Of a stretch of 6,711 bases of DNA, positions 1 through 5,802 are shown in pieces. The notes under the pieces are model-generated. The model was not told the origin of the DNA, did not search any database, and worked only from the letters and a program-made list of their open reading frames with translations. Both the position numbers and the translations under genes were made by a program. The number at the start of each line of letters is the position of its first letter. The stretch's first letter is position 1. Origin of the DNA: Candidatus Kappaea frigidicola (GTDB lineage: Bacteria; Omnitrophota; Gorgyraeia; JAGLLT01); contig JAVCCI010000055.1 in NCBI GenBank assembly GCA_030765555.1, forward strand, positions 1-6,711. The letters run 5' to 3'.

Positions 1-699
1 GAAGCTGAGTTGGTTCATATTAATCAGCTAAAAAATAAAAAGAAAAAGTTATCTTCCTATCATATCCTTGCTATTCCCGGAGGATTTACTTATGGGGACG
101 ATATAGCTTCAGGTAGAATTCTAGCTAATGAACTTAAATTCAATTTAAAAGATGATGTCTCAAAATTTATAAATGATGGTAAATTAATTATTGGTATCTG
201 CAATGGATTTCAGGTATTAGTTAAGTCGGGTCTTTTACCCGAGGGGAATACCTTTAATCAGACAACTACTCTGAATTTAAATGATAGTTGTAAGTTTGAG
301 GATAGATGGATTTATTTAAAAAATAATCCGCAAAGCCCCTGCATCTGGACTAAAAATATTAAGGATGTAATGGAGCTACCAATAGCGCACGCTGAAGGGA
401 AGTTCATAGCAGATAAAGAAGTTATTAAATCATTGGGTGATAATAATCAAATTGTTTTTAAGTATGTAAATGCCCAAGGTGAAACAGGTAGTTATCCTGA
501 TAATCCTAATGGCTCTATAGATGATATTGCTGGTATATGTGATCAAACAGGTCGTATCTTTGGGCTCATGCCGCATCCGGAAAGATTCTTAACCTTAAAT
601 CATAATCCTAGGGCACAGAGATTAAAAGAAGCCAAGCCGATTGATGGCAATATAATTTTTAAAAATGCGGTTAATTATATTAAGAATAATGTATTATAG
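1..699 (+). CDS. purQ: Phosphoribosylformylglycinamidine synthase, glutaminase subunit PurQ (5' end missing)
   Basis: PurQ is the class I glutamine amidotransferase subunit of FGAM synthase. It hydrolyses glutamine and passes ammonia to PurL, with PurS, in the fourth step of purine synthesis in the cytosol. The frame is open from base 1 (E-A-E-L-V-H-I-N) and 232 residues are visible. The oxyanion region GGFTYGDD lies at fragment residues 27-34. The nucleophilic elbow GICNGFQ carries the catalytic Cys at residue 67 (codon 199-201). The PHPER motif supplies catalytic His 192 and Glu 194. A TTG at base 10 could be read as a start, but the residues before it continue the PurQ fold, and roughly 25-30 N-terminal residues that include the first strand would otherwise be lacking. 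The gene is therefore cut by the window edge rather than short. purM follows after 9 nt, so the two are cotranscribed. The separate-subunit type of FGAM synthase (PurS/PurQ/PurL) is implied, but its other subunits are not in view. Confidence 0.97.
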   Translation, partial: EAELVHINQLKNKKKKLSSYHILAIPGGFTYGDDIASGRILANELKFNLKDDVSKFINDGKLIIGICNGFQVLVKSGLLPEGNTFNQTTTLNLNDSCKFEDRWIYLKNNPQSPCIWTKNIKDVMELPIAHAEGKFIADKEVIKSLGDNNQIVFKYVNAQGETGSYPDNPNGSIDDIAGICDQTGRIFGLMPHPERFLTLNHNPRAQRLKEAKPIDGNIIFKNAVNYIKNNVL

Positions 700-708
700 G
701 GGAATACA

Positions 709-1704
709 ATGGCACTAACTTATAAAAAATCAGGTGTTGATATCAGCAAAGCGGATAAGCTAATTGCGTCAATTAAAACAATAGCTAAAACTAATAATCC
801 AGCTGTATTGGGTTCTATTGGGGGTTTTTCAGGTTTTTTTAAATTGGACTTAAAAAATATTAAACAACCTATTCTTGCGGCTAGTTGTGATGGTGTGGGA
901 ACAAAACTAAAATTAGCTTTTTATATAGGTGAGCATGAGACGGCAGGTATTGATTTAGTAGCTATGAACGTGAATGATTTAGTGGCCTGCGGGGCTAAGC
1001 CTTTATTTTTTCTGGATTATGTTTCCTCAAGTAGTTTGAAATTAAAAGATTTGACTGCTTTTATAAAAGGGATTTCCAAGGCCTGTAAAGAATCCGGTTG
1101 TTTTATTTTAGGTGGGGAAACAGCTCAAATGCCTGGATTTTATGAGAGTGATGAATATGATGCGGCTGGTTTTTGTGTAGGCTTAGTAGATAAAAAAGAA
1201 ATCATAGATGGCTCAAGTATAAAAAATGGAGATGTTGTTATCGGTCTGGCTTCAAACGGAATTCATTCTAATGGTTATTCATTTGTAAGAAAGGCATTTT
1301 CTTTAAAATACATTAAAACAAATAAGAAATTATTTTATAGACCAACAAAGTTATACGTAAAACCTATTTTATCCTTAAAAGATAAAGTAAAAATTAAAGG
1401 TATTGCCCATATAACTGGCGGAGGATTTTCTGATAATATAATCAGAATCCTTCCCAAGGGAATAACTTGTGAGATTTTTAAATGTAGCTGGCCAATCCCA
1501 GAAGTTTTTACTTTGCTAAAAGAAAAGACTCAGGCTTCTATGAAAGAGATGTATCATACCTTTAATATGGGTATAGGTATGGTAGTTGTGGTTTCAAAAA
1601 ATGATGCTGATAAAGCTCTGCGGGTTTTAAAGAAAGAAAAAGCCAACGCATATATTATTGGTACTTGTAAGAAATCACATAAGAAATCAGTAATAATCGG
1701 ATAA
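709..1704 (+). CDS. purM: Phosphoribosylformylglycinamidine cyclo-ligase (AIR synthase) PurM
   Basis: PurM closes the imidazole ring, converting FGAM and ATP to 5-aminoimidazole ribonucleotide (AIR), the fifth step of purine synthesis. The 331-residue product is close to the usual size of about 345. Family motifs appear in order: DGVGTK at 61-66 (ATP-binding segment), GGETAQMPG at 135-143, SNGIHSNGYS at 182-191, HITGGGFSDN at 234-243 and FNMGIGM at 285-291. The N-terminal half is the PurM N-domain and the part after about residue 170 is the C-domain. The ATG at 709 has a ribosome binding site (AGGGGA, 698-703) that overlaps the purQ stop codon. The N-terminus T-Y-K-x-S-G-V-D-I is the standard PurM opening, which supports this start. 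It lies between purQ and purD in one transcript. No key motif is missing. Confidence 0.98.
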   Translation: MALTYKKSGVDISKADKLIASIKTIAKTNNPAVLGSIGGFSGFFKLDLKNIKQPILAASCDGVGTKLKLAFYIGEHETAGIDLVAMNVNDLVACGAKPLFFLDYVSSSSLKLKDLTAFIKGISKACKESGCFILGGETAQMPGFYESDEYDAAGFCVGLVDKKEIIDGSSIKNGDVVIGLASNGIHSNGYSFVRKAFSLKYIKTNKKLFYRPTKLYVKPILSLKDKVKIKGIAHITGGGFSDNIIRILPKGITCEIFKCSWPIPEVFTLLKEKTQASMKEMYHTFNMGIGMVVVVSKNDADKALRVLKKEKANAYIIGTCKKSHKKSVIIG

Positions 1705-1717
1705 AGGAATTGTTTAT

Positions 1718-2989
1718 ATGAAGGTATTAGTTATCGGCTCAGGCGGAAGAGAGCATGCTTTAGTAAAAAAGATTTCCCAAAGTAAAAAATTATCTAAACT
1801 TTATGTGGCTCCAGGTAACGGAGGTATGCAAGGTCTTGCTGAAATTGTTAATATTAAAGCCGATGAGATAGAAAAATTAGCTGATTTTGCCCAGGAGAAC
1901 GAAATAGATTTGACCATTGTTGGTCCTGAAGCTCCTTTGGTTAAGGGTATCGTTGATCTTTTTGAAGAAAGAAATTTAAAAATATTCGGGCCGAATAAAA
2001 AAGCTTCTTCTTTAGAAGCCAGTAAGGTTTTTACGAAGGACTTGTGCAAAAAATATAATATTCCCTCAGCTCATTATATGGTGTTTGATGATTCGAAAAA
2101 GGCCAAGAGTTATATTGATAAATGCGATAAACCGCAAGTAATAAAAGCTGATGGTTTAGCAGCTGGTAAAGGTGTCGTTGTGGCGGCAGATAAAGAAGAA
2201 GCTAAAGCAGCTATAGATTTAATGATGGAAGATAAAGTATTTGGCGATGCTGCCAAGAGAGTTACTGTTGAAGAGCGTCTTTATGGTGAGGAAGCATCCA
2301 TTTTAGTTTTATGTGACGGAGATCATATCTGTCCTCTGGCAACCAGTCAGGATCACAAGCAAATTTATGATGAAGATAGAGGGCCTAATACGGGTGGTAT
2401 GGGAGCTTATTCACCGGCTCCGATTATAAATGATAGTTTGTATGAGGATATCATGAGAGATATAATTCGTCCGACAATTTATGCACTGAAAGAAGAAGGT
2501 ATAAATTATAAAGGTGTACTTTATGCTGGCCTCATGATGACTGAAAATGGACCACAACTTTTAGAATATAATGTTCGTTTTGGTGATCCAGAGACGCAGG
2601 CAATATTAAGCAGAATAGAATCAGATTTTTTAGAAGCCTTGGAAGCAGTTGTCGAAGGTAAGTTGGATGAAGTTGAAATAAAGTGGGATAAAAGAAGTTG
2701 TATTTGTGTAGTTATCGCTTCCGGTGGATATCCCGGTAGTTATGAAAAAGGAAAAGAGATTACGGGATTGGATAGGGCCGGTAAGCAAAAAGACGTTATT
2801 GTCTATCATGCTGGCACTAAAAGAGAAGATAAAAAAATATATACGAATGGCGGCAGGGTGCTAGGTGTGACTGCTTTAGGTGATGATATTACCCAGGCCA
2901 TTGATAAGGCTTATAAAGCAATTGAATTGATATCATTTGATAGTATGTATTATAGAAAAGATATTGGTCGTAAAGCTGTAGGTAGGTAA
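1718..2989 (+). CDS. purD: Phosphoribosylamine--glycine ligase (GAR synthetase) PurD
   Basis: PurD joins glycine to 5-phosphoribosylamine using ATP, the second step of purine synthesis. The 423 residues match the usual length of a single-domain bacterial PurD. The N-domain shows GSGGREHAL at 7-15, APGNGG at 31-36 and VGPEAPL at 68-74. The ATP-grasp region shows IKADGLAAGKGV at 142-153, EERLYGEEAS at 185-194, the QDHK...GPNTGGMGAYSP stretch at 211-233, and the family signature RFGDPETQ at 287-294 with metal- and ATP-binding acidic residues. The C-domain ends with GGRVLGV at 378-384 and MYYRKDIG at 410-417. The ATG at 1718 is preceded by AAAGGAA (1703-1709), which overlaps the purM stop; the protein begins M-K-V-L-V-I-G-S-G-G as expected. 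It is not fused to purM or purN, unlike some eukaryotic versions. The next gene starts 15 nt after the stop. Confidence 0.98.
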   Translation: MKVLVIGSGGREHALVKKISQSKKLSKLYVAPGNGGMQGLAEIVNIKADEIEKLADFAQENEIDLTIVGPEAPLVKGIVDLFEERNLKIFGPNKKASSLEASKVFTKDLCKKYNIPSAHYMVFDDSKKAKSYIDKCDKPQVIKADGLAAGKGVVVAADKEEAKAAIDLMMEDKVFGDAAKRVTVEERLYGEEASILVLCDGDHICPLATSQDHKQIYDEDRGPNTGGMGAYSPAPIINDSLYEDIMRDIIRPTIYALKEEGINYKGVLYAGLMMTENGPQLLEYNVRFGDPETQAILSRIESDFLEALEAVVEGKLDEVEIKWDKRSCICVVIASGGYPGSYEKGKEITGLDRAGKQKDVIVYHAGTKREDKKIYTNGGRVLGVTALGDDITQAIDKAYKAIELISFDSMYYRKDIGRKAVGR

Positions 2990-3004
2990 AAAGGAGTAGG
3001 AAAT

Positions 3005-3343
3005 ATGGAAAATAGTCCAAATGAAGTTTTAAAACATTCTCGTCTAGGGGTAGCCTCATTTGTAATTTCATTGATTACTGGTGTTGTGGAGTTCTTAGTT
3101 ATTATCTCAGCTGGAGTTTTAGAGGTTGAGGGTCAGATGAGTGAGGTCTCGGCTGCTGCAGTGGTTATTGGGATGTTTATTATGCTGGGGATGTTTGCTA
3201 ACTTAGTTGGTGTGGGACTCGGTATTGCAGCCGTAGTTCAGAAGAAAGCTAAGAAACTATTTGGCATATTAGGTCTTATTTTTAACGGTTGCTTAATCTT
3301 ACTTATTTTAGGCTTAATGATTGTTGGGATTATGGTTTCATAA
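3005..3343 (+). CDS. Small membrane protein, DUF4190/DUF4064-like, function unknown
   Basis: This 112-residue protein has a short polar N-terminus (about 12 residues, with H-S-R-L-G-V-A-S at 11-18) and three hydrophobic segments at about 15-38, 50-78 and 86-110. An acidic loop (E-V-E-G-Q) lies near residues 40-44 and a basic turn (Q-K-K-A-K-K) at 79-84. The pattern resembles DUF4190/DUF4064-type small membrane proteins: a leading G-(V/I)-A-S-x-V-I-S-L segment, then a glycine-rich helix, a basic turn, and a second G-I-L-G-L-I helix. That assignment rests on pattern memory only. It has no catalytic motif and no known biochemical role. The ATG at 3005 has a strong ribosome binding site (AAAAGGAG, 2989-2996), and the 15-nt gap after purD puts it on the pur transcript. 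Nothing in the protein suggests a part in purine synthesis; it appears to be a passenger gene. Confidence 0.8.
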   Translation: MENSPNEVLKHSRLGVASFVISLITGVVEFLVIISAGVLEVEGQMSEVSAAAVVIGMFIMLGMFANLVGVGLGIAAVVQKKAKKLFGILGLIFNGCLILLILGLMIVGIMVS

Positions 3344-3355
3344 AAGGAGATTTTT

Positions 3356-3406
3356 ATGAAAAAGATTGATGTAGCAGCTTATCGTGTAGACACTAAAAAA
3401 AGATAA
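3356..3406 (+). pseudogene. 16-codon ORF that mimics the purE start; probable purE 5' remnant or leader-like peptide
   Basis: The ORF encodes MKKIDVAAYRVDTKKR and stops at TAA 3404-3406. It has a full ribosome binding site (AAAAGGAG, 3342-3349) 6 nt before the ATG. Aligned without gaps, 3346-3375 and 4187-4216 (ribosome binding site plus first codons of purE) agree at 27 of 30 bases, with the same distance from GGAG to ATG. Beyond that, similarity fades, with only short A-rich matches that need gaps (TAAA, GAT, AAGTT). The simplest reading is a decayed duplicate of the purE 5' end, left when the following membrane-protein gene came to lie between purD and purE. Alternatives are a chance likeness, since M-K-K-I-D is a common opening in AT-rich genomes, or a translated small peptide that couples translation to the next gene. 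I cannot choose firmly. Confidence 0.4.
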
Positions 3407-3433
3407 CAAAGTTTATATCAATGAAGGAGAGAA

Positions 3434-4132
3434 GTGGTGATAAAAAAAAATTCCCTATCTGTTGAGAGTTGGTTTTCGCGCGGCTGGCAGGTTTATAAGG
3501 AAAGACCAAAGCCTCTTATAGGGGCGTCGGTGATTTTTAGCGCTGTTAGTTTGGGTTCTGCAGTGGTTGGTTTATCGAATTGGGGGACGATTATTCAGGC
3601 CCTTAGCAATTTGATAGTTATACCGGTTTTAGCGGTAGGGTGGGCTTTTTTATTCCTGAGGGCAATAAGAGGCGAAGAGGTTAAGGCCTCAGATGTTTTT
3701 AGCGCCTTTTCGTGTTTTGGCAGAGCATGGACCACCCAGATGCTCTTTACCCTTATTATATTGGGAGGATTGTTTTTACTCATTGTACCCGGGATAATTT
3801 TTTCTCTGATGTTTGGTATGTGTGTTTACGCGGTTATGGACAAGAAGATGTCCGCGGTAGAGTCTGTGAAATATAGTAAGAAAATAACAAAAGGCTATAG
3901 AGGCCTCATTTTTGTTTTATATGTTGCAATAGGCCTTTTAACCTTATTGGGAATACCTATTGCTTACGGGTTGCAAAAGTTAGATTCTAATCTTATATTT
4001 ATAGGATTAATTCCTTATTTGATAAATGTAGTGTTTGTTCTACCATGGACAGCAGCGGCAGCGGCAGCGGCCTATGATAGCTTGGTCAAAAAAAATGAAG
4101 AGGCGTTGGAGGCGCGGGAAGAGTCTGTATAG
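3434..4132 (+). CDS. Polytopic membrane protein, DUF975/YciC/GPDPase-membrane-domain-like, function unknown
   Basis: The 232-residue protein starts with a polar stretch and the motif S-R-G-W-Q-V-Y-K-E-R-P-K (15-26), then about five hydrophobic segments near 28-46, 54-78, 100-128, 157-180 and 187-213. The central L-L-I-V-P-G-I-I-F-S-L-M-F (115-127), followed by a V-M-D turn and a polar stretch with S-V-K-Y-S-K-K-I-T-K-G (144-154), is the layout I know from DUF975, YciC and GPDPase membrane-domain proteins. These are inner-membrane proteins of uncertain role. The last membrane segment ends in seven alanines (207-213), then a charged tail rich in Glu. The start is one of two adjacent GTG codons, 3434 or 3437. 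The ribosome binding site AAGGAGA (3424-3430) is better spaced for 3437, which would shorten the protein by one residue. Codons look somewhat richer in G and C than in the flanking pur genes, which hints at a separate origin but does not prove it. Confidence 0.8.
   Translation: MVIKKNSLSVESWFSRGWQVYKERPKPLIGASVIFSAVSLGSAVVGLSNWGTIIQALSNLIVIPVLAVGWAFLFLRAIRGEEVKASDVFSAFSCFGRAWTTQMLFTLIILGGLFLLIVPGIIFSLMFGMCVYAVMDKKMSAVESVKYSKKITKGYRGLIFVLYVAIGLLTLLGIPIAYGLQKLDSNLIFIGLIPYLINVVFVLPWTAAAAAAAYDSLVKKNEEALEAREESV
4054..4071 (+). repeat. Three tandem AGCGGC hexamers coding for polyalanine
   Basis: Three exact copies of AGCGGC lie within the last membrane segment of the preceding DUF975-like gene and give alternating GCA and GCG alanine codons. 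Being a multiple of three, a gain or loss of units would change only the number of alanines. An alanine-rich stretch before a Y-D-S-L-type tail is in keeping with this protein type, so the repeat is probably coding rather than regulatory. Confidence 0.75.
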
Positions 4133-4186
4133 TAGGGATGATAATTATTAAGATGGCGGTTTCTTAAAGAACTAATTTTAAATTTT

Positions 4187-4190
4187 GGAG
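4187..4190 (+). promoter_or_regulatory. Ribosome binding site that fixes the purE start at 4197
   Basis: GGAG sits 6 nt before the ATG at 4197, the same spacing as in front of the 16-codon ORF at 3356. A longer in-frame reading from TTG 4185 would place the start over this site and add four residues (M-E-K-F) ahead of the normal PurE opening, so the ATG is preferred. Confidence 0.8.
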
Positions 4191-4196
4191 AAGTTT

Positions 4197-4679
4197 ATGA
4201 AAAAGATTGATATAGCTATTATTATGGGTAGTAAATCTGATTTAAAAGTTGCCCAAGAGGCAGAAAAGATCCTAAAGGATTTTAAGGTTAAATATGAAAT
4301 GAAAGTACTTTCTGCTCATCGGACTCCAAAAGCCACCGCAGATTATGTAGAAAAAGCAAAAGATAAAGGCATAAAAGTAATTATTGCTTTTGCTGGTAAA
4401 GCAGCCCATTTAGCTGGAGTCATTGCAGCTCATACGATTCTGCCAGTTATTGGTGTTCCTATGGATACTCGAGATTTAAAGGGAATTGATTCATTGTTTT
4501 CAACAGTTCAGATGCCTTCAGGTGTTCCAGTAGCTTGTATGGCTATAGGTGCAACGGGTGCTAAAAACGCTGCTTTATATGCGATAGAGATATTAGCCCT
4601 TTTGGATACTAAATTAGCTAGAAAACTTCAGGATCACAAGAAAGAAATGGCTAAGGCTATACTTAAAATTAAGCTTTAA
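4197..4679 (+). CDS. purE: N5-carboxyaminoimidazole ribonucleotide mutase PurE (class I)
   Basis: PurE moves the carboxyl group of N5-CAIR to carbon 4 to give CAIR, the sixth step of purine synthesis; it usually forms an octamer. The 160 residues match the family size. Motifs are GSKSD at 11-15, SAHRTP at 39-44 (with the catalytic His at 41), AGKAAHLAGV at 66-75, VIGVPMD at 84-90, and the SLFSTVQMPSGVPV run at 99-112. The AAHL signature and the DSL...VQMP segment point to class I, which needs PurK to make N5-CAIR, rather than the class II CO2-dependent AIR carboxylase. PurK is not in the window. The loop reads AGKAAHLAG where E. coli PurE has AGGAAHLPG, but neither position is strictly fixed in the family. 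The gene lies 64 nt after the membrane-protein gene, with no clear promoter between them, so it is probably still read from the pur operon. Confidence 0.96.
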   Translation: MKKIDIAIIMGSKSDLKVAQEAEKILKDFKVKYEMKVLSAHRTPKATADYVEKAKDKGIKVIIAFAGKAAHLAGVIAAHTILPVIGVPMDTRDLKGIDSLFSTVQMPSGVPVACMAIGATGAKNAALYAIEILALLDTKLARKLQDHKKEMAKAILKIKL

Positions 4680-4691
4680 TTTAAGTTTTTT
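4661..4691 (+). terminator. Weak Rho-independent terminator-like hairpin at the end of purE
   Basis: ACTTAAA (4661-4667) and TTTAAGT (4680-4686) can pair as a 7-bp stem around a 12-base loop that can pair partly inside itself, and six T residues (4686-4691) follow. The hairpin spans the purE stop codon (4677-4679). The stem has only one G-C pair, so it would be a weak terminator, though its position between purE and a new promoter supports the reading. An AT-rich accident is possible. Confidence 0.4.
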
Positions 4692-4692
4692 C

Positions 4693-4721
4693 TTGACCTA
4701 AGTATATACAGTAGCTATACT
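4693..4721 (+). promoter_or_regulatory. Sigma70-type promoter for the mscS-otsA pair
   Basis: TTGACC (4693-4698) is a 5-of-6 match to the -35 box and TATACT (4716-4721) a 5-of-6 match to the -10 box, with the ideal 17-nt spacer. Transcription should start near 4728, about 20 nt before the ATG at 4750. That leaves a short leader containing the AAAGGTG ribosome binding site (4739-4745). It is the best promoter-like sequence I found in the window and implies the osmotic genes are transcribed apart from the pur operon. Confidence 0.75.
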
Positions 4722-4723
4722 TA
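4699..4723. promoter_or_regulatory. Perfect 8-bp inverted repeat over the promoter, possible operator
   Basis: TAAGTATA (4699-4706) and TATACTTA (4716-4723) are exact reverse complements separated by 9 bases. The left arm abuts the -35 box and the right arm covers the whole -10 box. A dimeric repressor bound here would block RNA polymerase. The arms are AT-rich, so chance symmetry around a TATA-like -10 box is a real alternative. The regulator, if any, is not in the window. Confidence 0.45.
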
Positions 4724-4749
4724 AACATAGATAAGTAGAAAGGTGTTAT

Positions 4750-5802
4750 ATGCAGAATTTCCAGTCTATAATTGAAAATCCCACAGTTCAAGCAGTCTTA
4801 CCTTTATTGGTTCTTGCATTTTTCTTATTATTGGGAGTAATTTTAAGATTTTTAGTTTCAAAATATCTTTTGGCTTGGGCTAAAAAGACAAGAATTAAAT
4901 GGGACGATGTTTTAATAGAAAATCTAAAGCGCTGGGTTCCATTTTGGACATTTATTATGGGCCTCTATGTAGCCCTTGATATGTGGGGTATAGCTGTTGC
5001 CCAGACTACCTTTATGGGTAAGTTACTTTTAACCGCTTTGGTTTTAACCATTACTGTAGCTGCAGCTAATATATTTTCAACAGCCTTAAGTATTCTAGCT
5101 GAAAAAGAAGACGGAGCCTTAGCAGTAAGCAGTCTTACTAAAAATATAACCCGCATAGTGATTTTTTTAATGGGTGGTCTAATTATTTTAAGGTCCTTAG
5201 GTATTTCTATTACGCCTATTTTGGGAACCTTGGGGGTTGGAGGTTTAGCTGTTGCCTTAGCTTTACAAGAAACATTGGCTAATATTTTTAGTGGTATCTA
5301 TGTAACTATTGCTAAAAATATTAGAATAGGAGATTTTATTAAACTTGAAACTGGTGAGGAAGGTTATGTGGTGGATATTGGTTGGAGAGCAACAAAAGTT
5401 AGAATGTTACCTAATAACATTGTTATAATTCCTAATTCAAAACTAGGCCAGTCAGTTCTTACTAATTATTATATGCCTGAGACTGAAATGGCAGTTTTAG
5501 TTCAGGTGGGCGTTCATTATCAGAGTGATTTAAAGCATGTAGAAAAAGTTACTATTGAAGTTGGGGAAGAAACCCTGAAAGAAGTTCAGGGTGGAGTGGC
5601 AGGGTTTAAACCTTTTATTAGATATCATACCTTTGATGATTTCAGTATTAATTTTACAGTTATTTTAAGATGTAAAGAATTCGTGGATAATTATCTAATT
5701 AAACATGAGTTTATTAAACGTCTTCATGCAAGATATAATAAGGAAGGTATCGTTATTCCATTTCCAATTAGAGACGTATATATAAAAGAGAATAAGGCTT
5801 AA
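4750..5802 (+). CDS. MscS-family small-conductance mechanosensitive channel
   Basis: The 350-residue protein is an inner-membrane channel expected to open under membrane tension and let solutes out during hypo-osmotic shock. Hydrophobic segments lie near 14-36, 64-83, 90-115, 131-150 and 153-186, so it has about five membrane helices, more than the three of E. coli MscS (286 residues). The last is the pore helix of the family, with glycine and alanine spacing in G-T-L-G-V-G-G-L-A-V-A-L-A (159-171), then L-Q-E-T-L-A-N-I-F-S-G (172-182). The beta domain follows with IRIGDFIKL (191-199), G-Y-V-V-D-I-G-W-R-A-T (205-215) and the signature IPNS (227-230). The C-terminal alpha/beta domain ends with IPFPIRDVYI (336-345). 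The ATG at 4750 has AAAGGTG just upstream. Its stop codon overlaps the start of the GT20 gene, so the two are probably translated in a coupled way. The subtype resembles YnaI/YbdG-like or generic MscS homologues, which I cannot separate by eye. Confidence 0.94.
   Translation: MQNFQSIIENPTVQAVLPLLVLAFFLLLGVILRFLVSKYLLAWAKKTRIKWDDVLIENLKRWVPFWTFIMGLYVALDMWGIAVAQTTFMGKLLLTALVLTITVAAANIFSTALSILAEKEDGALAVSSLTKNITRIVIFLMGGLIILRSLGISITPILGTLGVGGLAVALALQETLANIFSGIYVTIAKNIRIGDFIKLETGEEGYVVDIGWRATKVRMLPNNIVIIPNSKLGQSVLTNYYMPETEMAVLVQVGVHYQSDLKHVEKVTIEVGEETLKEVQGGVAGFKPFIRYHTFDDFSINFTVILRCKEFVDNYLIKHEFIKRLHARYNKEGIVIPFPIRDVYIKENKA

Noticed and set aside
10..12. TTG at base 10 as the start of purQ
   Set aside because: The frame is open to base 1 and the codons before it (E-A-E) fit the PurQ N-terminal region, so the gene is cut by the window edge.
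1801..2049. 82-codon open frame on the minus strand inside purD
   Set aside because: It lies wholly within a certain PurD coding region, has no family resemblance and looks like a shadow frame.
2889..3071. 60-codon open frame on the minus strand across the purD end
   Set aside because: It is a shadow of purD and the next gene; the Tyr/Leu-rich product has no recognisable domain.
3421..3465. ATG 3421 opening a 14-codon frame over the start of the DUF975-like gene
   Set aside because: It has no ribosome binding site of its own and is read out of frame; its bases form the ribosome binding site of the GTG start at 3434/3437.
3595..3783. 62-codon open frame on the minus strand inside the DUF975-like gene
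   Set aside because: It is antisense to a convincing membrane-protein gene and has no recognisable domain.
4148..4178. Possible promoter before purE (TTAAGA, then TAATTT)
   Set aside because: The boxes match poorly and the spacer is 19 nt; AT-rich sequence gives such matches readily, so purE is better explained as part of the pur operon.
4185..4187. TTG 4185 as the purE start, adding four residues
   Set aside because: It overlaps the ribosome binding site of the ATG at 4197, and the PurE fold begins at that ATG.
4702..4709. GTATATAC palindrome in the promoter spacer
   Set aside because: It is short, AT-rich and lies within the longer inverted repeat already reported, so it is not counted separately.
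4965..5156. 63-codon open frame on the minus strand inside the MscS gene
   Set aside because: It is antisense to a convincing channel gene and resembles no known protein.
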